A stretch of 64,000 bases of DNA, from positions 1 to 64,000 of the forward strand of contig OZ220746.1 in NCBI GenBank assembly GCA_965117025.1. The letters run 5' to 3'. This stretch comes from VXPQ01 sp965117025 (lineage in GTDB: Bacteria > Bacteroidota > Rhodothermia > Rhodothermales > VXPQ01). Positions 43,901-52,354 of the stretch are shown in pieces; position 1 is the stretch's first letter, and every line of letters starts with the position of its first letter. Position numbers and translations under genes: made by a program. The notes below the pieces were generated by a model. The model saw only the letters and a list, made by a program, of their open reading frames with translations. It had not been told where the DNA came from and did not search any database.

Positions 43901-45214
43901 ATGGACAGGCGGCATTTTCTGGCGGCTGCATCGACCATCGCCATCCTTCCACGGCATGTGCTTGGCGGCCCGGGCATGGTTCCCCCCAGCGACAAGCTCA
44001 ACCTTGCCGGGATCGGTGCGGGCGGCATGGGAGGCAACTATTTGGAAAATCTGAGCAGCGAGAACATTGTAGCCCTGGCCGATGTGGACGACAAGCGCGC
44101 TGCGCGGACCTATGAGCGTTTTCCGGATGCCCGCCGCTACAGGGATTTTCGCCGTCTGCTCGACAAGGAAGCGAACCACATCGACGGGGTGGTCATCGGC
44201 ACGCCGGACCATACGCATGCCGTCGCCGCGCTTCCCGCATTTGCCCTGGGCAAGCATGTATACTGCGCAAAGCCCCTGGCGAGAACCATTCGCGAGGTGC
44301 GCCTCATGACGGAAGCCGCCCGCAAGGCGGGTGTCGCCACCCAGATGAGCACGCAGCAGAATGCGCACGACGATCACCGCACGATCGCCGAGATGATATG
44401 GGACGGCGCCATCGGCCCGGTCCGCGAAGTGCATATCTGGGATAATCGCCCGATCTGGCCGCAAGGGGTGGACCGCCCCGCCGAAACCCCGCCGGTTCCC
44501 GACACGCTGGACTGGGATCTGTGGCTCGGACCGGCTCCGGTGCGCCCCTATCACCCGGCATACGTGCCGTTTACCTGGCGCGGCTGGCAGGACTTCGGGA
44601 CGGGCGCGCTCGGGGACATGGGGTGCCACCACTTCGATCCCGTGTTTCGCGCTCTGCATCTTACGGCCCCGGAGACGGTGCATGCCAGTTCTACGGACGT
44701 GAACGGAGAAACCTGGCCCCATGCCTCCATGGTGCATTACCAGTTCCCTGCACGGGGGGATATGCCTGCCGTACGCGTCGTCTGGTACGACGGCGGACTG
44801 AAACCCGCGCGTCCGGACGGCCTTGGCGACCACGAACCGATGGGCGTGCCCGATCCCGGCGGCGCCTATTTCGTCGGAGACAAGGGCATTCTGCTCACCG
44901 ACGGGGTGGGGCACAATCCGCGGCTGCTTTCCGTTTCCGATATGACGGATGTCGAGTACGAGATGCCCGAACCGGCGCTCCCGCGTTCGATCGGTCATTA
45001 CCAGGAATGGATCGAAGCCTGCAAGGGCGGCCCGCAGGCAGGCGCCCATTTCGACTACGGCGGTCCCGTCACGGAAGCCGTGCTGCTCGGCAACATCGCC
45101 ATCCTGTCTCCCGGCAAGACGCTGCGCTGGGACGCTGCGCAGATGCGGATCACGAACGACAAGGAGGCAAATATCCTGCTGGATCGGACGTACCGGGAAG
45201 GGTGGACGTTGTAG
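43901..45214 (+). CDS. Tat-exported Gfo/Idh/MocA-family oxidoreductase
   Basis: A 437-residue NAD(P)-dependent sugar-oxidoreductase-like protein. MDRRHFLAAASTIAILPRHVLGG has a twin-arginine motif (RRHFL), suggesting folded export with cofactor bound. The Rossmann part is AGIGAGGMGGNYLENL with VALADVDDKRAARTYERFPD; the family EKP-type motif reads KHVYCAKPLARTIREVR; GWQDFGTGALGDMGCHHFDPVF is the substrate-binding segment with the conserved catalytic-region HH. Common in Planctomycetes/Verrucomicrobia-type and Bacteroidota glycan clusters. The longer open frame upstream is not supported. First gene of the exported cluster. Confidence 0.88.
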   Translation: MDRRHFLAAASTIAILPRHVLGGPGMVPPSDKLNLAGIGAGGMGGNYLENLSSENIVALADVDDKRAARTYERFPDARRYRDFRRLLDKEANHIDGVVIGTPDHTHAVAALPAFALGKHVYCAKPLARTIREVRLMTEAARKAGVATQMSTQQNAHDDHRTIAEMIWDGAIGPVREVHIWDNRPIWPQGVDRPAETPPVPDTLDWDLWLGPAPVRPYHPAYVPFTWRGWQDFGTGALGDMGCHHFDPVFRALHLTAPETVHASSTDVNGETWPHASMVHYQFPARGDMPAVRVVWYDGGLKPARPDGLGDHEPMGVPDPGGAYFVGDKGILLTDGVGHNPRLLSVSDMTDVEYEMPEPALPRSIGHYQEWIEACKGGPQAGAHFDYGGPVTEAVLLGNIAILSPGKTLRWDAAQMRITNDKEANILLDRTYREGWTL

Positions 45215-45263
45215 CCATATTTCGTATCTCCGCTTCCATAAATGAAACTAAGAGGTACTTGCT

Positions 45264-45767
45264 ATGCGGCATGCATTCAGGAAGCGCCCGGGTACACTGT
45301 TCTGGATCTGCATGGCTAATGCTTTGGTCCTGATCCTGATCGTTATCTGGGTTCTTCGTGGCGATGCTATGGATATGGAACAGGCTGCTTCCGTGGTTGC
45401 GGAGTCGGCGGCGGATATCATTGCCTCCGGATCGTTCACGGACAAGGGCGGTCAGGAGACCAGCGGCGCGTACCGGATCGAGGATACCGGCGAGGGGCTC
45501 CGCCTTGTGCTGTCGGAAACGTTCCGGACGGACTGGGGACCGGATCTGCATGTAGTGCTTACGCCCACCGGGACGGCCGAAGCCGACAACGACAATGTGA
45601 TGGTCACAGGCGCCCATGTCGTGGATGAATTGCAGTCGAGATCAGGCGCTCAGACCTATGCACTGGAAACGGACCTCGATCTCAGCCCGTTTCAATCCGT
45701 CATCATTCATTGTATCCGGTTTACCCATTTGTATGGCGCCGCTCCTCTTACGCTGGAGGAGATCTGA
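45264..45767 (+). CDS. membrane-anchored DM13-domain protein
   Basis: A 167-residue protein: one N-terminal transmembrane segment (about 13-33, LFWICMANALVLILIVIWVL) followed by a DM13 domain (about 54-165). Seen are ASGSFTDKGGQETSGAYRIEDTGEGLRLVLSETFRTDWGPDLHVVLTP and the conserved cysteine in SVIIHCIRFTHLYGAAPL. DM13 is proposed to be a periplasmic redox (electron-transfer) module in which this cysteine may bind a cofactor. AGAGG lies 8 bases before the ATG. It sits between the exported oxidoreductase and isomerase, so it may serve as electron partner; that is inference. Confidence 0.8.
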   Translation: MRHAFRKRPGTLFWICMANALVLILIVIWVLRGDAMDMEQAASVVAESAADIIASGSFTDKGGQETSGAYRIEDTGEGLRLVLSETFRTDWGPDLHVVLTPTGTAEADNDNVMVTGAHVVDELQSRSGAQTYALETDLDLSPFQSVIIHCIRFTHLYGAAPLTLEEI

Positions 45768-45820
45768 AAACTTTCCTGACGCCCCGTTTGCCCACTCCCG
45801 CAACCTGATCCCCCGAACCC

Positions 45821-46798
45821 ATGATTGATCGTCGTTCTTTTTTTAGCCTGCTGGGAGCCGGCGCCGCCGGCCTGTACGTAACAGGATGCTCCCCAACCCC
45901 CGAAGATGTTCCTGTGGAAACGAGACTCATCGAGCGCGTGGGCCTTGGCCTGTTCTCCATTCCTCATCTCCTCGAAGAGGATTTTGAGGGAACGATGCGC
46001 CTTCTGGCCGACATCGGCTACAAGGAAATAGAAGTTTACGGGCCCTACCCGTTCAGCGTGCCCGCCGCGCATGAAATGTGGGCGGCCATCACGCCGCAAC
46101 TGGGGTTCAGCACCAGCGGCTATTACGGTATGGAGCCGGAGGCGTTGCGTGGCCTGCTCGATGAAGTCGGCCTTTCCGTCCCGTCGCTGCATGTCGATCT
46201 GGACACGCTGCGCGAGCGGATCGACGAAACGGGCGAAGCCGTCCGGATGTTTGGCGCCGGCTATGCAGGGATTGCGGCCATCCCGGAGGAGGAGCGCACC
46301 ACGCTGGACGATTACCGCCGCCTTGCGGATGAATTCAACGAAATCGGCCGTCGCGCCGGTGAAAGAGGATTCCGGTTCCTGTATCACAACCACGGCTACG
46401 GACTGAAGGAGATGGAAGGCTCTATCCCGATGAACGTTATGCTGGAGCGCATCGACCCGGCCGTCGTGTCTCTTGAAATGGACATCTACTGGACCGTGGC
46501 CGGTGGGGCCGATCCCATCGAGTACCTGCAGAACTGGCCCGATCATTACCGCCTCATGCATATCAAGGACATGACCGAACTCGTACGTTTCGAGGGCAAC
46601 GGGGACAATCCCAACGAGTGGATGGAGCTCTTTCCGTTCATGGCTTCGGTAGGCGTGGGCGTGCTGGACATTGCCGCTATTATCGCCGAGGCGAGCGCTG
46701 CCGGCGTCGAGCACTTCTACGTCGAGCGGGATCTGGCCCCCGATCCTGTGGATATGCTGCAAACCAGCTACGACTATCTGGCCTCCCTCATGGGATAA
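45821..46798 (+). CDS. Tat lipoprotein sugar phosphate isomerase/epimerase-like TIM barrel
   Basis: A 325-residue xylose-isomerase-like TIM-barrel protein. MIDRRSFFSLLGAGAAGLYVTGC combines a twin-arginine motif with a lipobox (Cys23), so it is an exported lipoprotein. The barrel includes GLGLFSIPHLLEEDFEGTMRLLADIGYKEIEVYGPYPF, HNHGYGLKE, SLEMDIYWTVAGGADPIEYL, HIKDM and YVERDL, carrying the metal-binding E/D/H/E set of the AP-endonuclease-2/epimerase family. Works on sugars or sugar derivatives; the exact substrate is unknown. Such proteins are usually partners of Gfo/Idh/MocA enzymes, here two genes upstream. Confidence 0.85.
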   Translation: MIDRRSFFSLLGAGAAGLYVTGCSPTPEDVPVETRLIERVGLGLFSIPHLLEEDFEGTMRLLADIGYKEIEVYGPYPFSVPAAHEMWAAITPQLGFSTSGYYGMEPEALRGLLDEVGLSVPSLHVDLDTLRERIDETGEAVRMFGAGYAGIAAIPEEERTTLDDYRRLADEFNEIGRRAGERGFRFLYHNHGYGLKEMEGSIPMNVMLERIDPAVVSLEMDIYWTVAGGADPIEYLQNWPDHYRLMHIKDMTELVRFEGNGDNPNEWMELFPFMASVGVGVLDIAAIIAEASAAGVEHFYVERDLAPDPVDMLQTSYDYLASLMG

Positions 46799-46817
46799 CC
46801 CACCTTTCCCTTTTGCC

Positions 46818-47738
46818 ATGCTTTTTCCTGTAAAGCCTTCCGTAAAATCCGAACGATACGGCGTATGCGCGGCGTTATGCTGCGCAGCGGCGCTTTGGTC
46901 GGGGGCCTTATCCCTGCCTGCTTTTTCCCAGGGGGTCGAACGCGGTACGGTCTACGACGACCTCTCCATGCACAGCGATATTCTCGGCGGCGAACGAAAG
47001 TACGCGGTGTACCTGCCGCCGGATTACCATATTTCCGAACGAAGCTACCCCGTGCTGTATCTGTTGCATGGGGCCGGAGACGATCAGACCGGCTGGATAC
47101 AGTTCGGCGAGGTGCGGCATATCGCCGACAAGACGTTTGCTGCAGGGAAGGCGACCTACATGGTCATCGTCATGCCCGACGCCAATACGGGGCGCCGGGG
47201 CTATTTCAATGCCGCCAGCGGGGACTGGCGGTACGAAGATTTCTTCTTCGAGGAGTTGATGCCCCATGTGGAATCGACGTACCGGATCAAGGGGGAGAAG
47301 CAGTTCCGCGCCGTGGCAGGCCTGTCCATGGGCGGCGGCGGCAGTTTCATGTACGCCCTGCACCGGCCCGACCTGTTCTCCTCATCAGCGCCGCTCAGCG
47401 CGTACGTGGGGCCGTCCTCCATAGAGGAGTTCAAAAGGTGGGGAGCCACCGGGGACGCGGAGCTTTCCGAAGAGGAGATTATGGCCTGGATGGCCCGGCA
47501 CAATGCGGTCGAACTGGTCAAGACGCTTCCGGAGGACGATATCAAGGCCGTGCGCTGGTACATCGACTGCGGGGACGACGATTTTCTCTACGAGGGAAAT
47601 TCGCTGGTGCACATCGAGATGCGCCGCCGGGAGATTCCGCACGAATTCCGGATTCGGAATGGGGCCCATTCATGGTCGTATTGGAGGGAATCGCTCCCGG
47701 AAGTGTTGCGTTTCGTGTCCGAGGTCTTCCACCGGTAG
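46818..47738 (+). CDS. secreted alpha/beta-hydrolase (esterase D / feruloyl-esterase-like)
   Basis: A 306-residue exported esterase. Signal region SERYGVCAALCCAAALWSGALSLPAFSQ; start ATG at 46818 selected as the first one giving that signal. The fold is recognisable from ERKYAVYLPPDYHISERSYPVLYLLHGAGDDQTGW (oxyanion HGAG), nucleophile S170 in VAGLSMGGGGSFMYAL, acid in YIDCGDDDFLYEGNSL and histidine in IRNGAHSWSYWRESL. This is the S-formylglutathione hydrolase/feruloyl esterase group, often removing acyl groups from polysaccharides. The position between the isomerase and sulfatase fits polysaccharide trimming. Confidence 0.85.
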   Translation: MLFPVKPSVKSERYGVCAALCCAAALWSGALSLPAFSQGVERGTVYDDLSMHSDILGGERKYAVYLPPDYHISERSYPVLYLLHGAGDDQTGWIQFGEVRHIADKTFAAGKATYMVIVMPDANTGRRGYFNAASGDWRYEDFFFEELMPHVESTYRIKGEKQFRAVAGLSMGGGGSFMYALHRPDLFSSSAPLSAYVGPSSIEEFKRWGATGDAELSEEEIMAWMARHNAVELVKTLPEDDIKAVRWYIDCGDDDFLYEGNSLVHIEMRRREIPHEFRIRNGAHSWSYWRESLPEVLRFVSEVFHR

Positions 47739-47845
47739 CGCTTCCGGTATGCGCCGTCTCTGAACATTGCTGCTGTCTTTCTCCAAAGTAGTCAGTCCCT
47801 GAAACCGCTCGCCCCGAAACTGTCCACCCTCGAAATTTTTCCACC

Positions 47846-49402
47846 ATGATGTTATTGTTTGAATACCCTTCTAAAACTGCTTATGCAGCAACACTTTTAT
47901 CCATTTTGTTCGCCGGAAGTACTTTTGCTGCCGGAACAGGTGCGCCGGGAGCTGTTGACCGGGAGGAACACGCCTCCACGCAGCCGGATCGCCCGAATAT
48001 TCTCTGGATCGTGGGCGAGAATATGGCGCTCGATCTGGGGATCTACGGGATGGAGAATGTGGCTACCCCGAATCTGGATGGACTGGCGCGCGAAGGGCTG
48101 CGTTTCACGAACGTATACTCGACTTCGCCGGTATGCGCCCCGAGCCGCTCCGCGTTCATGACGGGCATGTACCAGACGACGACCGACACGCACCATATGC
48201 GGTCGCACCGGGACGACGACTATCGTTTGCCGGACGGGGTCCGCCCGCTGACCCATCGCCTTGCGGACGTGGGGTATTACACGGCCAACATTACGCATAT
48301 CGGAGATCGCGAAGTCGGCACCGGCAAGCTCGATCTGAATTTCGTGAACGAAGGCCCTCTGTACGACACTTCCGACTGGTCCAAACTGCAATCGAACCAG
48401 CCGTTCTTCGCGATGATCAACACCCCGGAGGCGGAGTACGACATCTATGATCGTAAATCCGCGGAGAAGGAGCGCGTGCCGTGGGTGGGGGAAGATTGGC
48501 ACCCGCAGATCGCCACGCCGGAAAACGTCACTCCGCCCCCGTATTACCCGGATCATCCGGTGGTGCGCGAAGAATGGGCCCGGTATCTGAACTCGATTTC
48601 AGGAATGGACGTGCGGGTAGGGTGGATTCTCGAGGCGTTGGAGGAAGAGGGGATGGCGGAGAATACCATTATCGTGTTTTTCGGAGACAATGGCCGGCTC
48701 ACAGCGCGGGGCATCCACTGGGTATGGGACGTGGGTATTCATGTGCCCATGATCATCCACTGGCCGGACCGTTTTCCGGCTCCGCCCCAGTACAGCCCCG
48801 GCGGCGTGTACGACGGGGTGGTCAGCCTCCTCGACCTGACGGCCACGACGCTATGGATGGCGGGCGTGGAACGTCCCATGAGTATGCAAAGCCTGAACTT
48901 TTTCGGAGACCGCCCCGACCCGGCGCGCACGTATGCTTTCAGCGCCCGGGATCGCATCGACGAAACGGTGGCCCGCCTTCGATCGGTGCGCGGCCCCCGC
49001 TACCATTATATCCGGAATTATTACCCCCGCGACGGCTTTCCGACGCTCAACCGGTACAAGGAGAAGTGTTTTCTGGTGAAACCCCTTATGCGCCAGCTGT
49101 ATGAGCAGGGCTTGCTCACCGGCGCGCCGGCCCGGATGATGGAGCCGGTGCCTTACGAGGAATTGTACGACACGCAGGCGGATCCGCACGAGATCGAAAA
49201 CCTTGTGGGCTCCGGGAATCCGGGGGATCAGGCGGCGCTCACCGCCATGCGGGCGGCCCTGGATGCCTGGATCGCCGATACGGGCGACCGGGGCATCTAT
49301 CCCGAACCGGAGTATGTCGTGGCGCCGTTCGAGCAGGAAATGCATGACTGGTTCGGCACGCCGGACTGGTATCTCGAAGCGCAGCAGGGCGCGGCGAAGT
49401 GA
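47846..49402 (+). CDS. exported sulfatase
   Basis: A 518-residue sulfatase (alkaline-phosphatase superfamily). The N-terminus has a hydrophobic export signal (AYAATLLSILFAGSTFAAG). The formylglycine site is Cys97 in VCAPSRSAFMTGMYQ (CxPSR). The metal-binding set is NILWIVGENMALDLGIYG at the N-terminus (E-N where many sulfatases have D-D), KLDLNF, and IIVFFGDNGRL (D-N). The GKLDLNF and ELYDTQADPHEIENLV segments resemble the heparan N-sulfatase-like and related glycan sulfatases. A formylglycine-generating enzyme must be encoded elsewhere. The natural substrate is not identifiable. Confidence 0.88.
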   Translation: MMLLFEYPSKTAYAATLLSILFAGSTFAAGTGAPGAVDREEHASTQPDRPNILWIVGENMALDLGIYGMENVATPNLDGLAREGLRFTNVYSTSPVCAPSRSAFMTGMYQTTTDTHHMRSHRDDDYRLPDGVRPLTHRLADVGYYTANITHIGDREVGTGKLDLNFVNEGPLYDTSDWSKLQSNQPFFAMINTPEAEYDIYDRKSAEKERVPWVGEDWHPQIATPENVTPPPYYPDHPVVREEWARYLNSISGMDVRVGWILEALEEEGMAENTIIVFFGDNGRLTARGIHWVWDVGIHVPMIIHWPDRFPAPPQYSPGGVYDGVVSLLDLTATTLWMAGVERPMSMQSLNFFGDRPDPARTYAFSARDRIDETVARLRSVRGPRYHYIRNYYPRDGFPTLNRYKEKCFLVKPLMRQLYEQGLLTGAPARMMEPVPYEELYDTQADPHEIENLVGSGNPGDQAALTAMRAALDAWIADTGDRGIYPEPEYVVAPFEQEMHDWFGTPDWYLEAQQGAAK

Positions 49403-49574
49403 CCGGGCGTGCGATGTAGCCGCATTCCTGCCCCTGTCGTATCTTTTGGTTGCGGTCTTGTGTCTGCGGCGCGTTTGCGGGGATTCCGTGAGCGTGCTGC
49501 CGCGTGTTGGACACGCCTCTGTTTTCCTGCCTGTACTCCCATTGCACCAAACCATCGCGTTTGCGACGTATACA

Positions 49575-50498
49575 ATGTTATTGCAACGAAATTCCGTTCC
49601 CCGGGGCATTTCTTTCGCCCTTGCTTTTGTACTGTTAACCGTGTTCACCATCGGGTGCCAGCCGGCCGCCGAAGAGGAAATGCCTGCCGGGGAAGCGCCG
49701 GCGCCGGTCGTTCTCACCGAAGTATGGGTCCTTGAGGAGGGGCTCAACCGGCCGGAATCGGCCATTTACGATGCGGCTCGAGACGTGCTGTACGTGTCGA
49801 ATATCAATTTCGACGGACCGGGTTCCATAGCCAAAGTGTCTACGGACGGGATGACCGTGGACTCCATGTGGGTGACCGATCTGAATGATCCGAAGGGCAT
49901 GGCGCATGGAGGGGACCGCCTGTATGTAACGGACGTGAACGCCCTCCTCGAAATCGATCTCGATTCCGGAGAGATTATAGCCGAGCATGTCGTGGAAGGG
50001 GACGATGTCTATCTGAACGATGTGACCGTGGGCGAGGACGGCGCGGTCTACGTTTCCGATTCTCGTTTCAGCAAGGTCTATGCACTACAGGACGGCTCTT
50101 TTGATGTCTGGCTCGAGCACGGGAATGTGCTGATGCCGAACGGCGTGCATGTAATAGGAGACGAGCTGTACATTGCCGCCGGCGATTCCACGGCGGAAGA
50201 GCCGGGCGGGGCCCGGTACCTGCAAGCGATCTCGTTTGCGGATCAGCGTGTGCGCGCGCTGCATGGAACCGAGCCGGAGGGCGCACTGGACGCGATCGAG
50301 CCGGACGGCATGGGCGGCCTGTTCATATCGGACTGGGGCGGCGGCCGCCTGATGCATTTCCGCGATGGAGAAGGGTTGACGGTATTGCTTACTCCGGGGC
50401 AAGGCACCGCCGATGTGGAATTCGTGGCCGACACGCAGATGTTGTATGTCCCCGTGATGATGTCCGACCAGCTTATCGCCCTGAACGTCTCCATGTAG
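49575..50498 (+). CDS. SMP-30/gluconolactonase-like beta-propeller lipoprotein
   Basis: A 307-residue lipoprotein: MLLQRNSVPRGISFALAFVLLTVFTIGC with lipobox Cys28, then an acidic linker. The body has repeating beta-propeller blades with ARDVLYVSNINFDGPGSIAKV, GGDRLYVTDVNALLEIDL, LNDVTVGEDGAVYVSDSRFSKVYAL, MPNGVHVIGDELYIAAGD and DGMGGLFISDWGGGRLMHF, typical of SMP-30/LRE-type propellers (gluconolactonase/paraoxonase-like, or NHL). Catalytic lactonase residues cannot be assigned with confidence. It may hydrolyse a sugar lactone made by the neighbouring oxidoreductase; this is inferred from context. Confidence 0.75.
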   Translation: MLLQRNSVPRGISFALAFVLLTVFTIGCQPAAEEEMPAGEAPAPVVLTEVWVLEEGLNRPESAIYDAARDVLYVSNINFDGPGSIAKVSTDGMTVDSMWVTDLNDPKGMAHGGDRLYVTDVNALLEIDLDSGEIIAEHVVEGDDVYLNDVTVGEDGAVYVSDSRFSKVYALQDGSFDVWLEHGNVLMPNGVHVIGDELYIAAGDSTAEEPGGARYLQAISFADQRVRALHGTEPEGALDAIEPDGMGGLFISDWGGGRLMHFRDGEGLTVLLTPGQGTADVEFVADTQMLYVPVMMSDQLIALNVSM

Positions 50499-50604
50499 CC
50501 CTGGAGCGATTACTGCGGCGCTGTGGCGCCGCCGGACGGCCGGTCCCGATCTTCAGGGCCGGTCGTTCGTCCTGTAAAAGAAGACCCGAAAACAATTTCT
50601 CAAG

Positions 50605-51399
50605 ATGATAAACAGACGTACTTTGCTCGCCTCTGCCGTTCCGGCGGCTCTTGCATCTCTTGCAGCGCCGCAGACTGCTCTCGGCGCCATAACGCGCAGC
50701 AGCGCTCCTTCGCCGCAGTACTACGAACTGCGCCGGTACCGCTTGCGCAACGTATCCCAGCAACGCGCTTTCCATACTTTCTGGGGAGATGTGGCCATAC
50801 CCGCGCTGAACCGTCTCGGCGTCGAGCCGGTAGGCACATTCACGGTTATGCACGGCCCGAATGGTCCTTCGGTGTATGTGCTCCTGCCGCATGCGGACCT
50901 TGAATCGGCAACGAACGTACGCCGGCGTCTGGCGAAGGACGAGACGTACATGCAGGCCGGTGAGGACTTTCTGAAGCGCTCCATGGCCGACCCCTCCTAT
51001 GCCCGGTACGAGAGTTCGCTTTTCAGGGCGTTCGACGATATGCCGGTGATGGAGACGCCGATCAGTTCGGACGGCCGGGTCTTCGAACTGCGCGTCTACG
51101 AAAGCCAGAGTGACGAGGCGGGTATTCGCAAGATCGAGATGTTCAACAACGGCGAGATTCCGATTTTCCGCGACGTGGGTCTGCACCCCGTCTTTTTCGG
51201 AGAGGCGCTCGTTGGGGAGCAGCTGCCGAACCTGACGTACATGCTCGTTTTCGAGAACATGGCCGCCAAAGACGAGGCATGGGCGAAGTTCATCGCCCAT
51301 CCGGACTGGAAGACGCTCAGCGCCGATCCGTATTACGCCGAAACCGTATCGGCGATCAGCAGCTACATGCTCCGCCCGACAGGCTATTCGCAGGTGTAG
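50605..51399 (+). CDS. Tat-exported NIPSNAP-family protein
   Basis: A 264-residue protein with Tat-type signal MINRRTLLASAVPAALASLAAPQTALG. Two NIPSNAP (ferredoxin-like) units follow: YYELRRYRLRNVSQQRAFHTFWGDVAIPALNRLGVEPVGTFTVMHGPNG (about 39-140) and VFELRVYESQSDEAGIRKIEMFNNGEIPIFRDVGLHPVFFGEALVG (about 155-260, ending LTYMLVFENMAAKDEAWAKFIAHPDWK). Function of bacterial exported NIPSNAP proteins is unknown, but they are often found with glycan-degradation genes. Last plus-strand gene of the exported cluster. Confidence 0.85.
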   Translation: MINRRTLLASAVPAALASLAAPQTALGAITRSSAPSPQYYELRRYRLRNVSQQRAFHTFWGDVAIPALNRLGVEPVGTFTVMHGPNGPSVYVLLPHADLESATNVRRRLAKDETYMQAGEDFLKRSMADPSYARYESSLFRAFDDMPVMETPISSDGRVFELRVYESQSDEAGIRKIEMFNNGEIPIFRDVGLHPVFFGEALVGEQLPNLTYMLVFENMAAKDEAWAKFIAHPDWKTLSADPYYAETVSAISSYMLRPTGYSQV

Positions 51400-51453
51400 A
51401 TACGGGGCGTCGTATTCGTTGTACGAGAGCCTGTCGCAGTGCCGCGCGACGCT

Positions 51454-52215
51454 TCACAGCACGCCCGGAATCAGCGCCTTTCGATCAGCGGGGTAGTCAT
51501 CGAACCGCTTCCTGTACCACTGGTGGTTGCTGAGTGCGCGCGGGCCGAGGTTGGCCACAGCGTACACGAAGAAGGCGAGCCCGGCCGTGGACCACATGGC
51601 CAGCGCCCAGCCGCCCCATTCAAGGATTTCGCCGAGGTAATTGGGGCAGGAGACGTAGCGGAAGGCGCCGCCCCGGGGGATTGAGTAGCCCTTGTCGCCG
51701 TCCTTTCGCAACTTCAGGAGGATATGGTCGGAGTGGAGGTTGAGGGCGAGTCCGCCGAAGAAGATCGCGATTCCGGCGACGAATCGGGGATCGCTGAGCC
51801 ACTCGGCGCCGTACTCGCCAAGGTGTGAGATGAACCGGGCGTTGATGTACGCATTGAGCACGTTGAACACGAACCCGCTCAGTACGACGACCACCGGCAT
51901 CCTTTTGCCGGAGGTTCGTGTGCGAAAGGGGTATACGAAGGTCCGGTTCAGATAGTGGCATTGCCACATGCCGAGCAGGACCAGGGGAATCGCCTTGCCG
52001 GCGGCCTGCCCCGCTGCATAGATGCAGGCGAACAGAACCGGGGCCGGGAATTCCATCAGTATCCAGCCGAGTTTGTTCGGAACGGCCGGCCCCCAGCCTT
52101 TGCCGTCATAGTGGCGTCCGTAGGGGGCCCTGAAGCGCAGGAGGCTCGCGAAAGTCAGGGCCGCCAGGGCGAAAACGGCCCACACGAGCGTGTGGTGAAG
52201 GGTTGTCTCGGTCAT
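51454..52215 (-). CDS. steroid 5-alpha-reductase-like membrane enzyme
   Basis: A 253-residue integral membrane protein with about six hydrophobic segments. The C-terminal part has the 3-oxo-5-alpha-steroid 4-dehydrogenase (SRD5A) signature: YSIPRGGAFRYVSCPNYLGEILEWGGWALAMWS, then NLGPRALSNHQWYRKRFDDYPADRKALIPGVL, which is the NADPH-binding end of the family. FPAPVLFACIYAAG and MWQCHYLNRTFVYPFRTR are family-like too. The reaction would be NADPH-dependent reduction of an enone in a lipid or steroid-like substrate; the native substrate is unknown. It reads opposite to the exported cluster, 54 bases from it. Confidence 0.82.
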   Translation of the reverse strand: MTETTLHHTLVWAVFALAALTFASLLRFRAPYGRHYDGKGWGPAVPNKLGWILMEFPAPVLFACIYAAGQAAGKAIPLVLLGMWQCHYLNRTFVYPFRTRTSGKRMPVVVVLSGFVFNVLNAYINARFISHLGEYGAEWLSDPRFVAGIAIFFGGLALNLHSDHILLKLRKDGDKGYSIPRGGAFRYVSCPNYLGEILEWGGWALAMWSTAGLAFFVYAVANLGPRALSNHQWYRKRFDDYPADRKALIPGVL

Positions 52216-52354
52216 TCGTTACAATGCCTCCCGATTTGCCATCCACGCCCGCTTCAATGGGGCCGGAGCACCAGGGCTCCGGAAAACTTGTCGTTTGAGA
52301 GCCAGTTCGCCGTCGTTTTACAGTGTCGCCGAAGGCGATCGTCTGCTTGCGCGC

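Noticed and set aside
52263..52282. Hairpin CCGGAGC/GCTCCGG downstream of the protease as terminator
   Set aside because: Good stem, but no T-run on the transcribed (minus) strand after it.
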